DNA of 36,889 bases from CAYQTE01 sp964420285 (lineage in GTDB: Bacteria > Planctomycetota > Phycisphaerae > Tepidisphaerales > Tepidisphaeraceae). Position 1 is the stretch's first letter. Each line of letters starts with the position of its first letter. The stretch lies in the NCBI GenBank assembly GCA_964420285.1, contig CAYQTE010000049.1, forward strand, positions 1 to 36,889. Direction: 5' to 3'. Under the pieces are notes generated by a model. The model saw only the letters and a list, made by a program, of their open reading frames with translations, ran no database searches and was not told where the DNA came from. Below, piece after piece: positions 7,511 through 16,232 of this stretch. The position numbers and the translations under genes were made by a program.

Positions 7511-9697
7511 ATGCACAGTCAAGAATACCGATTTGTCAGTTATCTCTGGGACGACGCCCAGGCCGCCAAACTTGATCCGGTCGGGCGGCTCATCTATCGA
7601 TCCAATCTGCTGGGCGCCGATCAGCGCATCACCAACACCGGCGGCGGAAACACCAGTTCCAAAATCGCGCTTCCCGATCCGATGACCGGCAAACCAAGCC
7701 CGGTCCTGTGGGTCAAAGGCTCCGGCGGCGATCTGCGGACCAGCACGAAAGAAAATTTCTCGTCGTTGTACATGGACCGGCTTCTCGACCTGGAAGCCCG
7801 CTACAAGGCCGAACCCCGCCGTGGAGCAAAGACGCCCATCGAGGATGCGATGGTCGGCCTCTATCCCCATTGCACCTTTAATCTGAATCCGCGCGCGGCG
7901 TCGATCGATACGCCGTTGCACGCCTATCTGCCGGCCGTGTGCGTCGATCACACCCATCCCAACGCCGCCATCGCCGTGGCGGCGTCGAAGAACGCGCAGA
8001 AACTTACGCGGGAAATCTATGGCGATGATGTCGTCTGGACTCCGTGGCAGCGGCCGGGGTTTGATCTGGGACTCATCCTGCTCGATATCGTCAAAGCCCA
8101 TCCATCGGCCAGGGGGATCATTCTCGGCCAGCATGGGCTGATCAACTGGGCGGACGATGACAAGGCGGTGTACGAGTTGTCGCTCGAACTGATTGAGAAG
8201 GCCGCCCGCTACATCGAAGCGCACGATCGCGGCGAAAAGACCTTTGGCGGCGCGAAATATGCATCGCTGGACCCCAAGAATCGCGATGCGGCGTGGGCGG
8301 CGATTCTGCCGTGGCTGCGCGGGCAGGTCAGCCGCAATAAGCGGCTGGTCGGCACGGTGCAGAGCGATGACGCGATTCTACGTTTCGTGAACAGCGTCGA
8401 TGCCCCGCGTTTGGCCGAGGTCGGGACAAGTTGCCCAGACCATTTCCTGCGCACCAAGATCAAGCCGATGTACGTGCCGTGGGATCCGCAAAAGCAGACG
8501 CCGGCCGATCTGAAGCGGTTGATCGCGTCGGGTCTGGAAGCGTATCGGGCGGATTACGCGGCCTATTACGCGAGATGCCGCCGTGCCGATTCGCCCGCCA
8601 TGCGCGATGCCAATCCAACCGTGGTGCTGATCCCGGGTTTGGGCATGGTGGCGTGGGCCAAGGACAAGAGCGAATCGCGCGTGACGGCCGAGTTTTACAA
8701 CTGCGCCGTCGAGGTCATGCGCGGTTCGGAGGCGATCGATCAATACGTCGCCCTGCCGCAGCAGGAAGCGTTCGATATTGAATACTGGCTGCTCGAAGAA
8801 GCCAAGCTGCGGCGCATGCCGGCGGAAAAGGAACTGGCGCGGAAAATCATCGCGGTGGTCGGATCAGCCAGCGGCATCGGCCGCGAAGTGGCGCGCCGCA
8901 TCGCCAAAGAGGGCGCACAGGTCGTCTGCGCCGATCTCGACGAAGCCGGCGCCCGCCAGACGGCCGATTCGATTCTCGCGACAACCGGCCACGGCATCGG
9001 CGTATCGGGGACCGGGCTGTCGGCCTGCGGGCCGGCGATGGCGAGCGGGTGCGACATCACCGACCGTTCCAGCATCCGCGCGATGCTCGATGCGGCGATT
9101 CTCGCGTATGGCGGGATCGATGCGATCGCGATCACGGCGGGGATCACCGTGCCCAGCGATACGACGGGTCACATTCCCGACAAGAAATGGGACGTGACCT
9201 TCGCGATCAACGCCATCGGGCCGTATCTTCTGGCTGATGAAGCGGCGATCACGTGGAGGGACCAGAACCTGCCGGCGACGCTGGTGATCACGACCAGCGC
9301 CAACGCGGTGGTGGCCAAGCGCGGGATGCTGGCGTACGACACGAGCAAGGCGGCCGCCAGCCATCTGGTCCGCGAACTTGCCGTCGAATTGGCGCCGCTG
9401 GTCCGCGTCAACGGCGTGGCGCCGGCAACGGTGGTCGAGGGCAGCGCGATGTTCCCGCGCGACCGGGTGATTTCGAGCCTGACCAAGTACCACGTTCCGT
9501 TCACCGAAGCCGAATCGACCGACGTGCTTCGGCAAAAGCTCGCGTCGTTCTACGCCGGGAGGAATCTCACGCAGAGCACGATCACTCCCGCCGATCAGGC
9601 CGAGGCCTTTTTCCTGCTGCTGGGCGAACGGCTCAGCCGCACGACCGGCCAGATCATCGCGGTGGACGGCGGCCTGGCCGAAGCGTTCCTGCGATGA
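7511..9697 (+). CDS. Rhamnulose-1-phosphate aldolase / short-chain dehydrogenase fusion
   Basis: A 728-residue two-domain enzyme like RhaEW (YuxG) of Bacillus. Residues about 1-430 are a class II aldolase that splits L-rhamnulose-1-phosphate to glycerone phosphate and L-lactaldehyde. The zinc ligands are visible in DHTHP (about 146) and GQHG (about 206), and NTGGGNTSSK is the phosphate-binding loop. Residues about 446-728 are a Rossmann dehydrogenase with VVGSASGIG as the NAD loop, a Ser in TTSAN and the catalytic YDTSK (about 608); it would oxidise the lactaldehyde. AAGGAATGAT precedes the ATG. No rhamnose isomerase, kinase or microcompartment shell gene is nearby, so the substrate is inferred from the fusion type alone. 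Confidence 0.88.
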   Translation: MHSQEYRFVSYLWDDAQAAKLDPVGRLIYRSNLLGADQRITNTGGGNTSSKIALPDPMTGKPSPVLWVKGSGGDLRTSTKENFSSLYMDRLLDLEARYKAEPRRGAKTPIEDAMVGLYPHCTFNLNPRAASIDTPLHAYLPAVCVDHTHPNAAIAVAASKNAQKLTREIYGDDVVWTPWQRPGFDLGLILLDIVKAHPSARGIILGQHGLINWADDDKAVYELSLELIEKAARYIEAHDRGEKTFGGAKYASLDPKNRDAAWAAILPWLRGQVSRNKRLVGTVQSDDAILRFVNSVDAPRLAEVGTSCPDHFLRTKIKPMYVPWDPQKQTPADLKRLIASGLEAYRADYAAYYARCRRADSPAMRDANPTVVLIPGLGMVAWAKDKSESRVTAEFYNCAVEVMRGSEAIDQYVALPQQEAFDIEYWLLEEAKLRRMPAEKELARKIIAVVGSASGIGREVARRIAKEGAQVVCADLDEAGARQTADSILATTGHGIGVSGTGLSACGPAMASGCDITDRSSIRAMLDAAILAYGGIDAIAITAGITVPSDTTGHIPDKKWDVTFAINAIGPYLLADEAAITWRDQNLPATLVITTSANAVVAKRGMLAYDTSKAAASHLVRELAVELAPLVRVNGVAPATVVEGSAMFPRDRVISSLTKYHVPFTEAESTDVLRQKLASFYAGRNLTQSTITPADQAEAFFLLLGERLSRTTGQIIAVDGGLAEAFLR

Positions 9698-9741
9698 AAG
9701 ATTATTTTTTCTTTGTCTCTTTCTCCGCGCGGACAGTCCGC

Positions 9742-9747
9742 TATAAT
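9742..9747 (+). promoter_or_regulatory. Consensus-like -10 box before the arginine decarboxylase gene
   Basis: TATAAT matches the consensus exactly, 56 bp before the start codon at 9804. At a 17-bp spacing the upstream hexamer is CTTTCT, a poor -35. The predicted leader contains the hairpin at 9766-9787. Confidence 0.4.
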
Positions 9748-9765
9748 CCGCGCAACTCATGTGCC

Positions 9766-9787
9766 AAGGCTTTCGTTTGTAAGCCTT
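9766..9787 (+). promoter_or_regulatory. Leader hairpin just before the ribosome binding site
   Basis: AAGGCTT (9766-9772) pairs perfectly with AAGCCTT (9781-9787) around an 8-nt loop. The ribosome binding site AAAGGAG (9788-9794) begins at the next base, so the hairpin could influence translation of the decarboxylase. No known riboswitch class is recognised. Confidence 0.4.
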
Positions 9788-9803
9788 AAAGGAGCGGCGG
9801 TCG

Positions 9804-10490
9804 ATGGTAAACGGCGACGATTTCATGCCCAAGGAATGCTTCTTCACCAAGGGCGTCGGTCGGCATAGTCAGAAGTTGATGAGTTTCGAGTTGGCGCTTC
9901 GCGACGCCGGGATCGAAAAGCAGAATCTGGTTCGCGTCTCGTCGATCTATCCGACGACCTGCAAAATCATCCCCGTCAAGGAAGGCGTCACGCGCCTCAA
10001 GCCGGGGCAGATCACCTTCTGCGTCCTGGCCGAGACGGCCACCGACGAACCCAACCGCCTCATCTGCGCCGGCATCGGCCTGGCCATTCCCAAGACGCAC
10101 GAGCACGGCTACATCGCCGAGCATCACGGCTATGGGATGACCGAAAAGAAAACCGAAGACCTCGTCGAAGACCTGGCGGCCACCATGCTTGCCACCACGC
10201 TGGGCATTCCCTTCGATCCCGACAAGGCCTGGGACGAACGCGAACAGCAATACAAAATGTCCGGCGAAATCGTCAAGACCAAGCCGTATGTCCAGACCGC
10301 CGAAGGCGACAAGACCGGCCTGTGGACCAGTGTTGTCGCGGCGGTGGTGTTCATCCTTGAACGCAGTTCCCTGGCCGACAAGCCGGCCGAGCGAATGGCT
10401 GCGGCCGCCAGGGCCGAAAAGGTGGCCGGTGAGCCGCCGACCAGCGGGCTCAACGGCAACTCGACGGCCCATCCGCCGACACATCCATAG
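9804..10490 (+). CDS. pdaD: Pyruvoyl-dependent arginine decarboxylase
   Basis: Converts arginine to agmatine and CO2. It is made as a proenzyme that cuts itself between two serines to create a pyruvoyl group at the new N-terminus. The site is visible in VRVSSIYPTTCKI, with cleavage predicted between Ser46 and Ser47. The blocks GIGLAIPK, HGYGMTEKKTEDLVEDLA and GLWTSVVAAVV match the family. At 228 residues it is longer than archaeal forms of about 165; the extra length is mainly a C-terminal tail rich in Ala, Gly, Pro and Thr. A strong AAAGGAG lies nine bases before the ATG. Agmatine could feed polyamine synthesis or acid resistance; neither is evident from the neighbours. Confidence 0.9.
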   Translation: MVNGDDFMPKECFFTKGVGRHSQKLMSFELALRDAGIEKQNLVRVSSIYPTTCKIIPVKEGVTRLKPGQITFCVLAETATDEPNRLICAGIGLAIPKTHEHGYIAEHHGYGMTEKKTEDLVEDLAATMLATTLGIPFDPDKAWDEREQQYKMSGEIVKTKPYVQTAEGDKTGLWTSVVAAVVFILERSSLADKPAERMAAAARAEKVAGEPPTSGLNGNSTAHPPTHP

Positions 10491-10533
10491 CCGGTGAAAC
10501 TTGCGACATCCGTCCGGCGGCCGCGGATCGGTG

Positions 10534-10539
10534 TACAAT
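10534..10539 (+). promoter_or_regulatory. -10-like box 6 nt before the ubiX start
   Basis: TACAAT ends six bases before the ATG at 10546, and no Shine-Dalgarno sequence is present. Transcription from it would begin at the start codon. The context GTACAATCAGAGTATG closely resembles GTACAATCGGGACCATG in front of purL. No good -35 is seen at 16-18 bp. Confidence 0.42.
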
Positions 10540-10545
10540 CAGAGT

Positions 10546-11163
10546 ATGGAAATTGTTACCGCAATCACCGGCGCCAGCGGCGCGGCGTATGCGCGACGCT
10601 TCATACAGGGCCTGGTTGCCGCCGGCGTCAATGTGCATCTGGTCGTTTCGCCCAACGGAAAGCGATTGCTCCACGACGAATTGGGCATGGAGACGATCGA
10701 TCTGGACGCCCTGGCCGGAACCTCCGCGCACGGCATCACCCTTTACAACTACCGCGATGTCGGGGCGCTGATCGCCAGCGGCAGCTTCCTGCACGATGGC
10801 ATGGTGATCGTGCCCTGCACCAGCAACACGCTGGGCAATATCGCGCACGGGACAGGCGACAATCTCATCTGCCGCGCCGCCGCCGTCACGCTCAAGGAAC
10901 GCCGCCGCCTGATTCTCGTCCATCGCGAGATGCCGCTCTCGCCCATCGACGTCAACAACTACAAGATTCTCAGCGATGCCGGCGTGATTCTCGCTCCCGC
11001 CAATCCGGGGTTCTATCTGGCCCCGGCCGCCGTGTGCGACCTGGTCGATTTCGTCGCCGGAAAACTGCTCGATCTGATTGGTATCGCGCACGACTTTGAT
11101 ACGCGATGGGATCCGACGAGCGTTCGCGGCCGGCCCGATTCACCGGATGCTTGCGACGCATGA
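10546..11163 (+). CDS. ubiX: UbiX-type flavin prenyltransferase
   Basis: Joins dimethylallyl phosphate to FMN to make prenylated FMN, the cofactor of UbiD-type decarboxylases. The 205-residue protein begins with the flavin-binding ITGASGAAYARRF block, followed by VSPNGKRLL, the PCTSNTLGNIAHG loop, and VHREMPLSPIDVNN, and ends with DLVDFVAGKLLDLIGI. The ATG at 10546 puts the flavin motif at the normal distance from the N-terminus; the in-frame TTG at 10501 would add 15 unlikely residues. The stop overlaps the next start as ATGA. Pairing with a UbiA-type gene, in a genome that also has MqnE, suggests late menaquinone synthesis. The matching UbiD partner is not in the window. Confidence 0.93.
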   Translation: MEIVTAITGASGAAYARRFIQGLVAAGVNVHLVVSPNGKRLLHDELGMETIDLDALAGTSAHGITLYNYRDVGALIASGSFLHDGMVIVPCTSNTLGNIAHGTGDNLICRAAAVTLKERRRLILVHREMPLSPIDVNNYKILSDAGVILAPANPGFYLAPAAVCDLVDFVAGKLLDLIGIAHDFDTRWDPTSVRGRPDSPDACDA

Positions 11164-12095
11164 GCCCCTTCGCTCAAAGTTCCTCCGCACCCGTTCACGC
11201 CGCCGCGCCGCGCGCGATCTGGGGCCGGTTTAATTTGCTCGCCCGCGACATCAAGATCGGCCACACGATCTTCGCCATGCCCTGGGCGATCCTCGCGACG
11301 GTGATGGCCGGCCGGGATGAGCCAATCCACCTGCTGATCGGGAAACTCGCTCTGATTGTCGCCGCGATGGTGGCGGCACGCACGGTGGCGATGACATCCA
11401 ATCGCCTGCTGGACGCCGCGATCGACGCCGAAAACCCCCGAACGGCCGCCCGGGCCATTCCGGCCGGCAGACTTTCGCGCGGATTTGTGCTTTCGGTCTT
11501 GATCGCCTGTGCGCTCGCGTTCATCGCGGTTACCGCGTTGTTTGATGTTCTCTATCGCAATCCGTGGCCGATTGTTTTCGCCGTGCCGGTGCTCGTGTGG
11601 GTCAGCGCCTATCCGCTGCTGAAGCGGTTCACCCGGTTGTGTCATTATTATCTGGGCTCATCACTGGCGCTGGCGCCGCTGTGCGCGTGGGTGGCGGTTC
11701 GCGGCGACATCCGCCTGCCGCCGGTGCTGATTGCCGCGGCCGTGCTGCTGTGGACAGCGGGTTTTGACATCATTTACGCCTGTCAGGATTACGCCAGCGA
11801 CGTACGGCAGGGTCTGTTTTCGATCCCCGCGAAATTGGGGATCGCCCGTGCCCTTTGGGTGAGCCGCCTGACGCATGCGGCGTGCGCGGGAGTGCTCATC
11901 GCCATCGCCGCGACCTCGCCGGGATTGGGAATCTTCTTCGCCATCGGCGTGGCCATCGCGATCGGGTTGCTTATCGTCGAACAAGCCCTGGTCCGAGCGG
12001 ATGACCTCAGCCGGGCCGGCGTGGCGTTCTTCACGATCAACGGGGTCATCAGCCTGCTGCTGGGAACGCTGGGCATCATCGATCTGCTGCGGTGA
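11160..12095 (+). CDS. UbiA-family prenyltransferase, probably for menaquinone
   Basis: An integral membrane enzyme of about 311 residues with eight or nine hydrophobic segments that attaches a polyprenyl chain to an aromatic ring. Both Asp-rich motifs are present: NRLLDAAIDAENPRT in the first loop and DIIYACQDYASDVRQG in the second, which hold the Mg-diphosphate. The ATG at 11160 overlaps the ubiX stop by four bases; the longer frame from 11106 would overlap ubiX by 58 bases. UbiA relatives work in ubiquinone, heme O or menaquinone synthesis. Given the ubiX partner and mqnE in this window I favour the futalosine-pathway role (MqnP), but this is inference. Confidence 0.88.
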   Translation: MSPFAQSSSAPVHAAAPRAIWGRFNLLARDIKIGHTIFAMPWAILATVMAGRDEPIHLLIGKLALIVAAMVAARTVAMTSNRLLDAAIDAENPRTAARAIPAGRLSRGFVLSVLIACALAFIAVTALFDVLYRNPWPIVFAVPVLVWVSAYPLLKRFTRLCHYYLGSSLALAPLCAWVAVRGDIRLPPVLIAAAVLLWTAGFDIIYACQDYASDVRQGLFSIPAKLGIARALWVSRLTHAACAGVLIAIAATSPGLGIFFAIGVAIAIGLLIVEQALVRADDLSRAGVAFFTINGVISLLLGTLGIIDLLR

Positions 12096-12109
12096 ATGAG
12101 AGGCGATCT

Positions 12110-12137
12110 CACGCAGAGGCGCAGCGGCGCAGAGGAT
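12110..12137. repeat. Single GCAGAGG-type repeat arm
   Basis: CACGCAGAGGCGCAGCGGCG followed by CAGAGGA is one arm of the dispersed repeat family also found at 6393, 35118 and 36471. No inverted partner lies nearby. It sits between the ubiA-family gene and purL. Confidence 0.65.
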
Positions 12138-12197
12138 TCCCGATATTGGTCCACCGAGAATTGGTGCGCCGCCTGATGCCTTGCGACCGCCGGCGCG

Positions 12198-12203
12198 TAC
12201 AAT
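12198..12203 (+). promoter_or_regulatory. -10-like box 7 nt before the purL start
   Basis: TACAAT ends seven bases before the ATG at 12211, with no Shine-Dalgarno sequence between. A transcript would start at or next to the ATG. A TTGCGA lies 11 bp upstream, too close for a normal -35. Confidence 0.42.
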
Positions 12204-12210
12204 CGGGACC

Positions 12211-15045
12211 ATGATCTATCGCTTCGACGTGTGCGGCCGGCAGGAGATTGATCCGACCGGCGTTTCGCTTCGCAAACAGATTGCCGACGTGGGAATCACT
12301 GTCGGCCCCATCACGACCTCGCGAGTGTTTCTCATTGACAGCCCCGACCCGACCGATCGTGTCACGGCGGCGGCCGGCGGTCTTCTGGCCGATCCCATTG
12401 TCGAAACCGCGACGCACATGACCCGCCCGCCAGATGATTCCGGCAGGAGCCGCGTCGAGATCCATTTCAAGCCCGGCGTCATGGACCCGGTCGCCGCCAG
12501 CACCGCCACCGCTCTGCGCGATCTGGGCCTGCACGTGAATGAAGTCCGCACCGGCCGGGCGTATCTCATCGACGGGACGATCGATCGCGATACGCTTTTG
12601 CGCCTGGCGTCTCGCGTGCTGGCCAACGGCGTGATCGAGCAGGTTTATCTCGAAGCGTTCCTGCCGGGCCAATTTCAATCCGTCGGCGACTACAAGCTGG
12701 AACTTCGCCGTGTTGCGTTGTGCCGGCTGTCGGACGCCGACCTGACCTCTCTCAGCCGCGAGGCCCACCTGTTTCTCTCGCTGGCCGAGATGAAGGCGAT
12801 CCAAACCTATTACCGCCAGCAGCAGCGCGAGCCCACCGACATCGAACTGGAAACGCTCGCCCAGACCTGGAGCGAACATTGCGGCCACAAGACACTCAAG
12901 AGCAGCGTCGATCTGATCGTGCGCGATCCGGCCGGCAAGACGCTCGCCACCCGTCGTTACGACAACCTCATCCGCCAGACGATTTTCCAGTCCACGGCCG
13001 AGCTGATGTCGCGCGAAACGCCCGGCCGCGAATTCTGCCTCTCGGTCTTTTCCGACAACGCCGGCGTCATCGCCTTCGATGAACTGTTCGGCGTCTGCTT
13101 CAAAGTCGAAACGCACAATCACCCCAGCGCCATCGAGCCGTACGGCGGCAGCGCCACCGGCATCGGCGGGGTTATCCGCGATGTTCTGGGCACGGGCCTC
13201 GGCGCCAAGCCCATCGCCAACACCGATGTCTTTTGCGTCGCGCTGCCGGATCAATCTTCGCCGCTGCCCCACGGGGTGATCCATCCCAAGCGCGTGCTGC
13301 AACAGGTCGTGGCCGGCGTGCGCGATTATGGCAACCGCATGGGCATTCCCACCGTCAACGGCGCCGTTTGGTTCGATGACCGGTATCTCGGCAACCCGCT
13401 GGTTTTCTGCGGCTGCGTCGGGCTCATCCCGCGCGACAAAATCCGCAAGGCCGCCGCCGCGGGCGATGCCGTCGTCGTCGTGGGCGGCCGCACCGGCCGC
13501 GACGGCATCCACGGCGCAACCTTCAGTTCCGCCCAGCTTACCGACACGCACGCCGATGAATTCTCCCACGCCGTTCAGATCGGCAATGCCATCACCGAAA
13601 AGCAGGTGGCCGACGTCATCCTGGCCGCTCGCGATCGGGAGCTGTTCAGCGCCATCACCGATTGCGGCGCTGGCGGCCTGTCCAGCGCCGTCGGCGAAAT
13701 GGCCGAAAAGACCGGCGCCAGCGTTGATCTGGATCGCGTGCCGCTCAAATACGCCGGGCTGCGCTACGATGAAATCTGGATCAGTGAAGCCCAGGAGCGC
13801 ATGGTGCTGGCCGTGCCGAAAAAACACGTCGAGGAACTGCTGCAACTGGCGGCCGACGAGAACGTCGAAGCCACCGTCATCGGCACGTTCGGCACCGAAG
13901 ACCGCCAGCTTGTCTTGCGCTACGCCGGGCAGGAAGTGGGGCGGCTGTCCATGGAATTCCTGCACGACGGGCTGCCCAGTCCGTCGCGATCCGCCGTGGT
14001 CGTCACCGCGCCGCCGGCCAGTCCCGCCGTCGAGCGCGAATTGTCCATCGACCAGTTCAGGGATCGTCTCCTGAATTTGCTGGCATCGCCCAACATCGCC
14101 AGCAAGCACTGGATCATCCGCCAGTACGATCACGAGGTTCAGGGCGGCTCGGTGATCAAACCGCTGACGGGTCCGTTGCAGATCGGTCCCAGCGACGCCG
14201 CCGTGTTGCGGCCGCGGCTGGACAGTTTCCGCGGTGTCGCCATCGGATGCGGATTGCAACCGAATATCGCCGACCCGTACGACATGGTTTTGGCCGCCGT
14301 CGATGAAGCGGTTCGCAACGTCGTCGCCGTCGGCGCCCATCCCGATCGCATCGCGCTGCTGGACAATTTCTGCTGGCCCAGCGTCGATGATGAACTGGCA
14401 ATGGGCACACTGGTCCGCGCCGCCGAGGCCTGCCACGACGCCGCCCTGGCCTACGGCATCCCGTTCATCAGCGGCAAGGACTCGCTGCACAACCAGTTCA
14501 CCAACCAGGAAACCGGCCATGTGCTGAAGATCCCCAACACGATGCTGGTCAGCGCCATCGCCGTGCTGGACGACGTGCGCCGTTGCGTGACCATGGATCT
14601 CAAGTTCGACGTCCATGCGAAAGTCGCCGTGATTTCCCCCGCCTCGAGCAATCCGTCGCCGGGCGATCTGGCCAGGCTGCATCGCGCCGTCGCCGCCCTT
14701 CTTGCCGACGGCTGCGTCACGGCGTGCCACGATGTCAGCGACGGCGGCATTGCAGTTGCGGCGGCCGAAATGGCCATCGCATCGGGCCTGGGCCTGCGCC
14801 TGCGACTCCAGATCATGGGCGATCAATTCGCCTTTGCCGAATCGCCCGGGCGTTATCTGGTCCAGTTATCCAACTCTGTTTCCATTGAGCATCTGCAGGA
14901 GCGGATCGGCGCTTCGGGCCTGGTGACGAAACTTGGAACGACAACAACCACGCCAAGCGTTGCCATTCATACTCCCGCCGGCCATTTGCTGGAAATCTCC
15001 GTGGCTGACCTGACCAAAGCCTGGCGTGGCACGCTCGACTGGTGA
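12211..15045 (+). CDS. purL: Formylglycinamidine ribonucleotide synthase, PurS-PurL fusion
   Basis: Makes FGAM from FGAR, ATP and ammonia in purine synthesis. The 944-residue protein starts with two PurS-like modules: residues about 1-75 and about 80-150, the second containing the PurS-type FKPGVMDPVA. A linker domain and the catalytic part follow, with WSEHCGHKT (about 220), FKVETHNHPSAIEPYGGSATG, GGRTGRDGIHGA and DCGAGGLSSAVGEMA. The second half repeats the ATPase fold (GVAIGCGLQPN, FISGKDSL, CHDVSDGG). There is no glutaminase domain, so PurQ must be encoded elsewhere. I chose the ATG at 12211; the frame from 12181 adds ten unlikely residues. Chain length lies between small PurL (about 740) and the large enzyme with fused glutaminase (about 1,300). 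Confidence 0.93.
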   Translation: MIYRFDVCGRQEIDPTGVSLRKQIADVGITVGPITTSRVFLIDSPDPTDRVTAAAGGLLADPIVETATHMTRPPDDSGRSRVEIHFKPGVMDPVAASTATALRDLGLHVNEVRTGRAYLIDGTIDRDTLLRLASRVLANGVIEQVYLEAFLPGQFQSVGDYKLELRRVALCRLSDADLTSLSREAHLFLSLAEMKAIQTYYRQQQREPTDIELETLAQTWSEHCGHKTLKSSVDLIVRDPAGKTLATRRYDNLIRQTIFQSTAELMSRETPGREFCLSVFSDNAGVIAFDELFGVCFKVETHNHPSAIEPYGGSATGIGGVIRDVLGTGLGAKPIANTDVFCVALPDQSSPLPHGVIHPKRVLQQVVAGVRDYGNRMGIPTVNGAVWFDDRYLGNPLVFCGCVGLIPRDKIRKAAAAGDAVVVVGGRTGRDGIHGATFSSAQLTDTHADEFSHAVQIGNAITEKQVADVILAARDRELFSAITDCGAGGLSSAVGEMAEKTGASVDLDRVPLKYAGLRYDEIWISEAQERMVLAVPKKHVEELLQLAADENVEATVIGTFGTEDRQLVLRYAGQEVGRLSMEFLHDGLPSPSRSAVVVTAPPASPAVERELSIDQFRDRLLNLLASPNIASKHWIIRQYDHEVQGGSVIKPLTGPLQIGPSDAAVLRPRLDSFRGVAIGCGLQPNIADPYDMVLAAVDEAVRNVVAVGAHPDRIALLDNFCWPSVDDELAMGTLVRAAEACHDAALAYGIPFISGKDSLHNQFTNQETGHVLKIPNTMLVSAIAVLDDVRRCVTMDLKFDVHAKVAVISPASSNPSPGDLARLHRAVAALLADGCVTACHDVSDGGIAVAAAEMAIASGLGLRLRLQIMGDQFAFAESPGRYLVQLSNSVSIEHLQERIGASGLVTKLGTTTTTPSVAIHTPAGHLLEISVADLTKAWRGTLDW

Positions 15046-15092
15046 GAAAGCGAACCAGTCGCCGAGCCGCCAGACCGGCAATCCATCCCGCG

Positions 15093-15875
15093 TCACTTGA
15101 TCACTTCGCAGAGCACCTGATGGCTGTGCTCCCTCCAGACCCACTGGTCGATTACCTTCAGGCGGCAGGTGCGCAGTAGCGAAGCAAATGCGTGCTCGCT
15201 GTAGATGTACCAGACCGGAAGACAGGTCAGCTCGCCGTCTTCGATCCACTTGGGCCTTTCGACGACAATATCCGGATCGGGAGCCACGCGGTCGATCGTC
15301 CAGCCGAATTTGTCCCCGTAGTATTTGTTCAGCACCCGCCGGTCGCGCTCGCTCAGGGCCGCCGTGAACAGCACTCCATGATCCGGCAGAGTGACCTCCC
15401 CAAACTCGTTCTCCACCCTGGCCGGGAATGTGATCGTGTTGGTAATCAGAAACCGGCCGGTGATGGTGCGAAGGTTCCAAAGCGCCTCGGCCGGCGATTG
15501 CAGGTGATACAGCACGCCGGTGCAATGGACGATATCGCAAATACCGACTCGCGATAGCGACTCTCGCTTTCGCACATCGACGCAATCCACCTCGACGATT
15601 CCTTCGACACCGGCGTCAGCCACCTTGCGGCGGAAGGTCTCCCACGTATGCCAGTCCCGCGGCCGGATATCCGCCATGATGCAAGGCGATGCCCCGCGGG
15701 CCCTGGCGAAGGTGGCGCGTTCATTGATCGAATCCACGCCGACACCGCCGATATCCACGAAACTCCCGCCGGAAATCCGCTCGGCAATCCATGAGTCGGT
15801 CATGTCCTTGGGCGCGGGTGGTTCTGCGCGAGGCGATATCAATGACGATCCGAAGAGTTCTTTGGCGGTCTGCAT
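15093..15875 (-). CDS. Class I SAM-dependent methyltransferase
   Basis: A 260-residue protein with a Rossmann methyltransferase core. Motif I is FVDIGGVGVDS (about residue 40), motif II-like acidic residues follow in CIMADIRP, and DIVHCTGVLYHLQSP is the usual post-motif segment that lines the substrate pocket. The C-terminal third (WIEDGELTCLPVWYIYSEHA) resembles sugar- or small-molecule-specific methyltransferases rather than RNA enzymes, but this is a weak impression. It converges on purL with a 47-bp gap that shows no terminator hairpin. Upstream lies the inverted repeat at 16001-16135. The substrate is unknown. Confidence 0.75.
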   Translation of the reverse strand: MQTAKELFGSSLISPRAEPPAPKDMTDSWIAERISGGSFVDIGGVGVDSINERATFARARGASPCIMADIRPRDWHTWETFRRKVADAGVEGIVEVDCVDVRKRESLSRVGICDIVHCTGVLYHLQSPAEALWNLRTITGRFLITNTITFPARVENEFGEVTLPDHGVLFTAALSERDRRVLNKYYGDKFGWTIDRVAPDPDIVVERPKWIEDGELTCLPVWYIYSEHAFASLLRTCRLKVIDQWVWREHSHQVLCEVIK

Positions 15876-16232
15876 CGTGGTCTGTTCCTTTCAAGGCGGT
15901 ACAGAGAGCAGTAGTGTGCCCGGAAGTTCGGGCCGACTCCAGCAGCCGCTCTCCGGCGTTCCAAGGGAGAGTGTCCGATCTTTCGGGGCTGCCATCTTTT
16001 CATCCTCCCCTGGTACTCCGGGGGAGGAGTGAGGTGGGGGTTCTTCACGCGGCGCTCTGTCGCTTGACCCAAACGGAACCTCGCCACGGCGAACCCCCAC
16101 CCCGACCCTCCCCCGGAATACCAGGGGAGGGGGAAAGAGAGGGCGGCCGCTTGCATCGGGCGCCCGCCGGCACCGTGAACAAACCGCGACTATTTCGCTC
16201 AAGCGGACGGAACTGGTAACATTTCGCACACT
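15876..16232. other. Divergent gap filled by hairpin repeats
   Basis: This 357-bp gap between the divergent methyltransferase and glycosidase genes holds a small hairpin (CTCTCC...GGGAGAG near 15951-15971) and the larger inverted repeat at 16001-16135. No reliable promoter or coding frame is seen in the rest. Confidence 0.5.
16001..16135. repeat. CCCTCCCCTGG-type inverted repeat
   Basis: Left arm 16001-16043 (CATCCTCCCCTGGTACTCCG...) and right arm 16091-16133 (GAACCCCCACCCCGACCCTC...) are near-perfect reverse complements over about 40 bp, with a 47-bp spacer. Each arm also folds on itself (CTCCCCTGG.....CCGGGGGAG). A related single copy lies between argG and argJ at 20903-20951. It lacks any transposase. 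Confidence 0.75.

Noticed and set aside
7511..12095. The aldolase fusion, arginine decarboxylase and ubiX-ubiA considered as one new pathway
   Set aside because: Each gene has an ordinary separate role, and pdaD and ubiX have their own promoter-like sites; no shared intermediate links them.
12109..14826. A 905-codon open frame on the minus strand, opposite purL
   Set aside because: purL is unmistakable on the plus strand; the antisense frame has no motifs and reflects GC-rich codon use.
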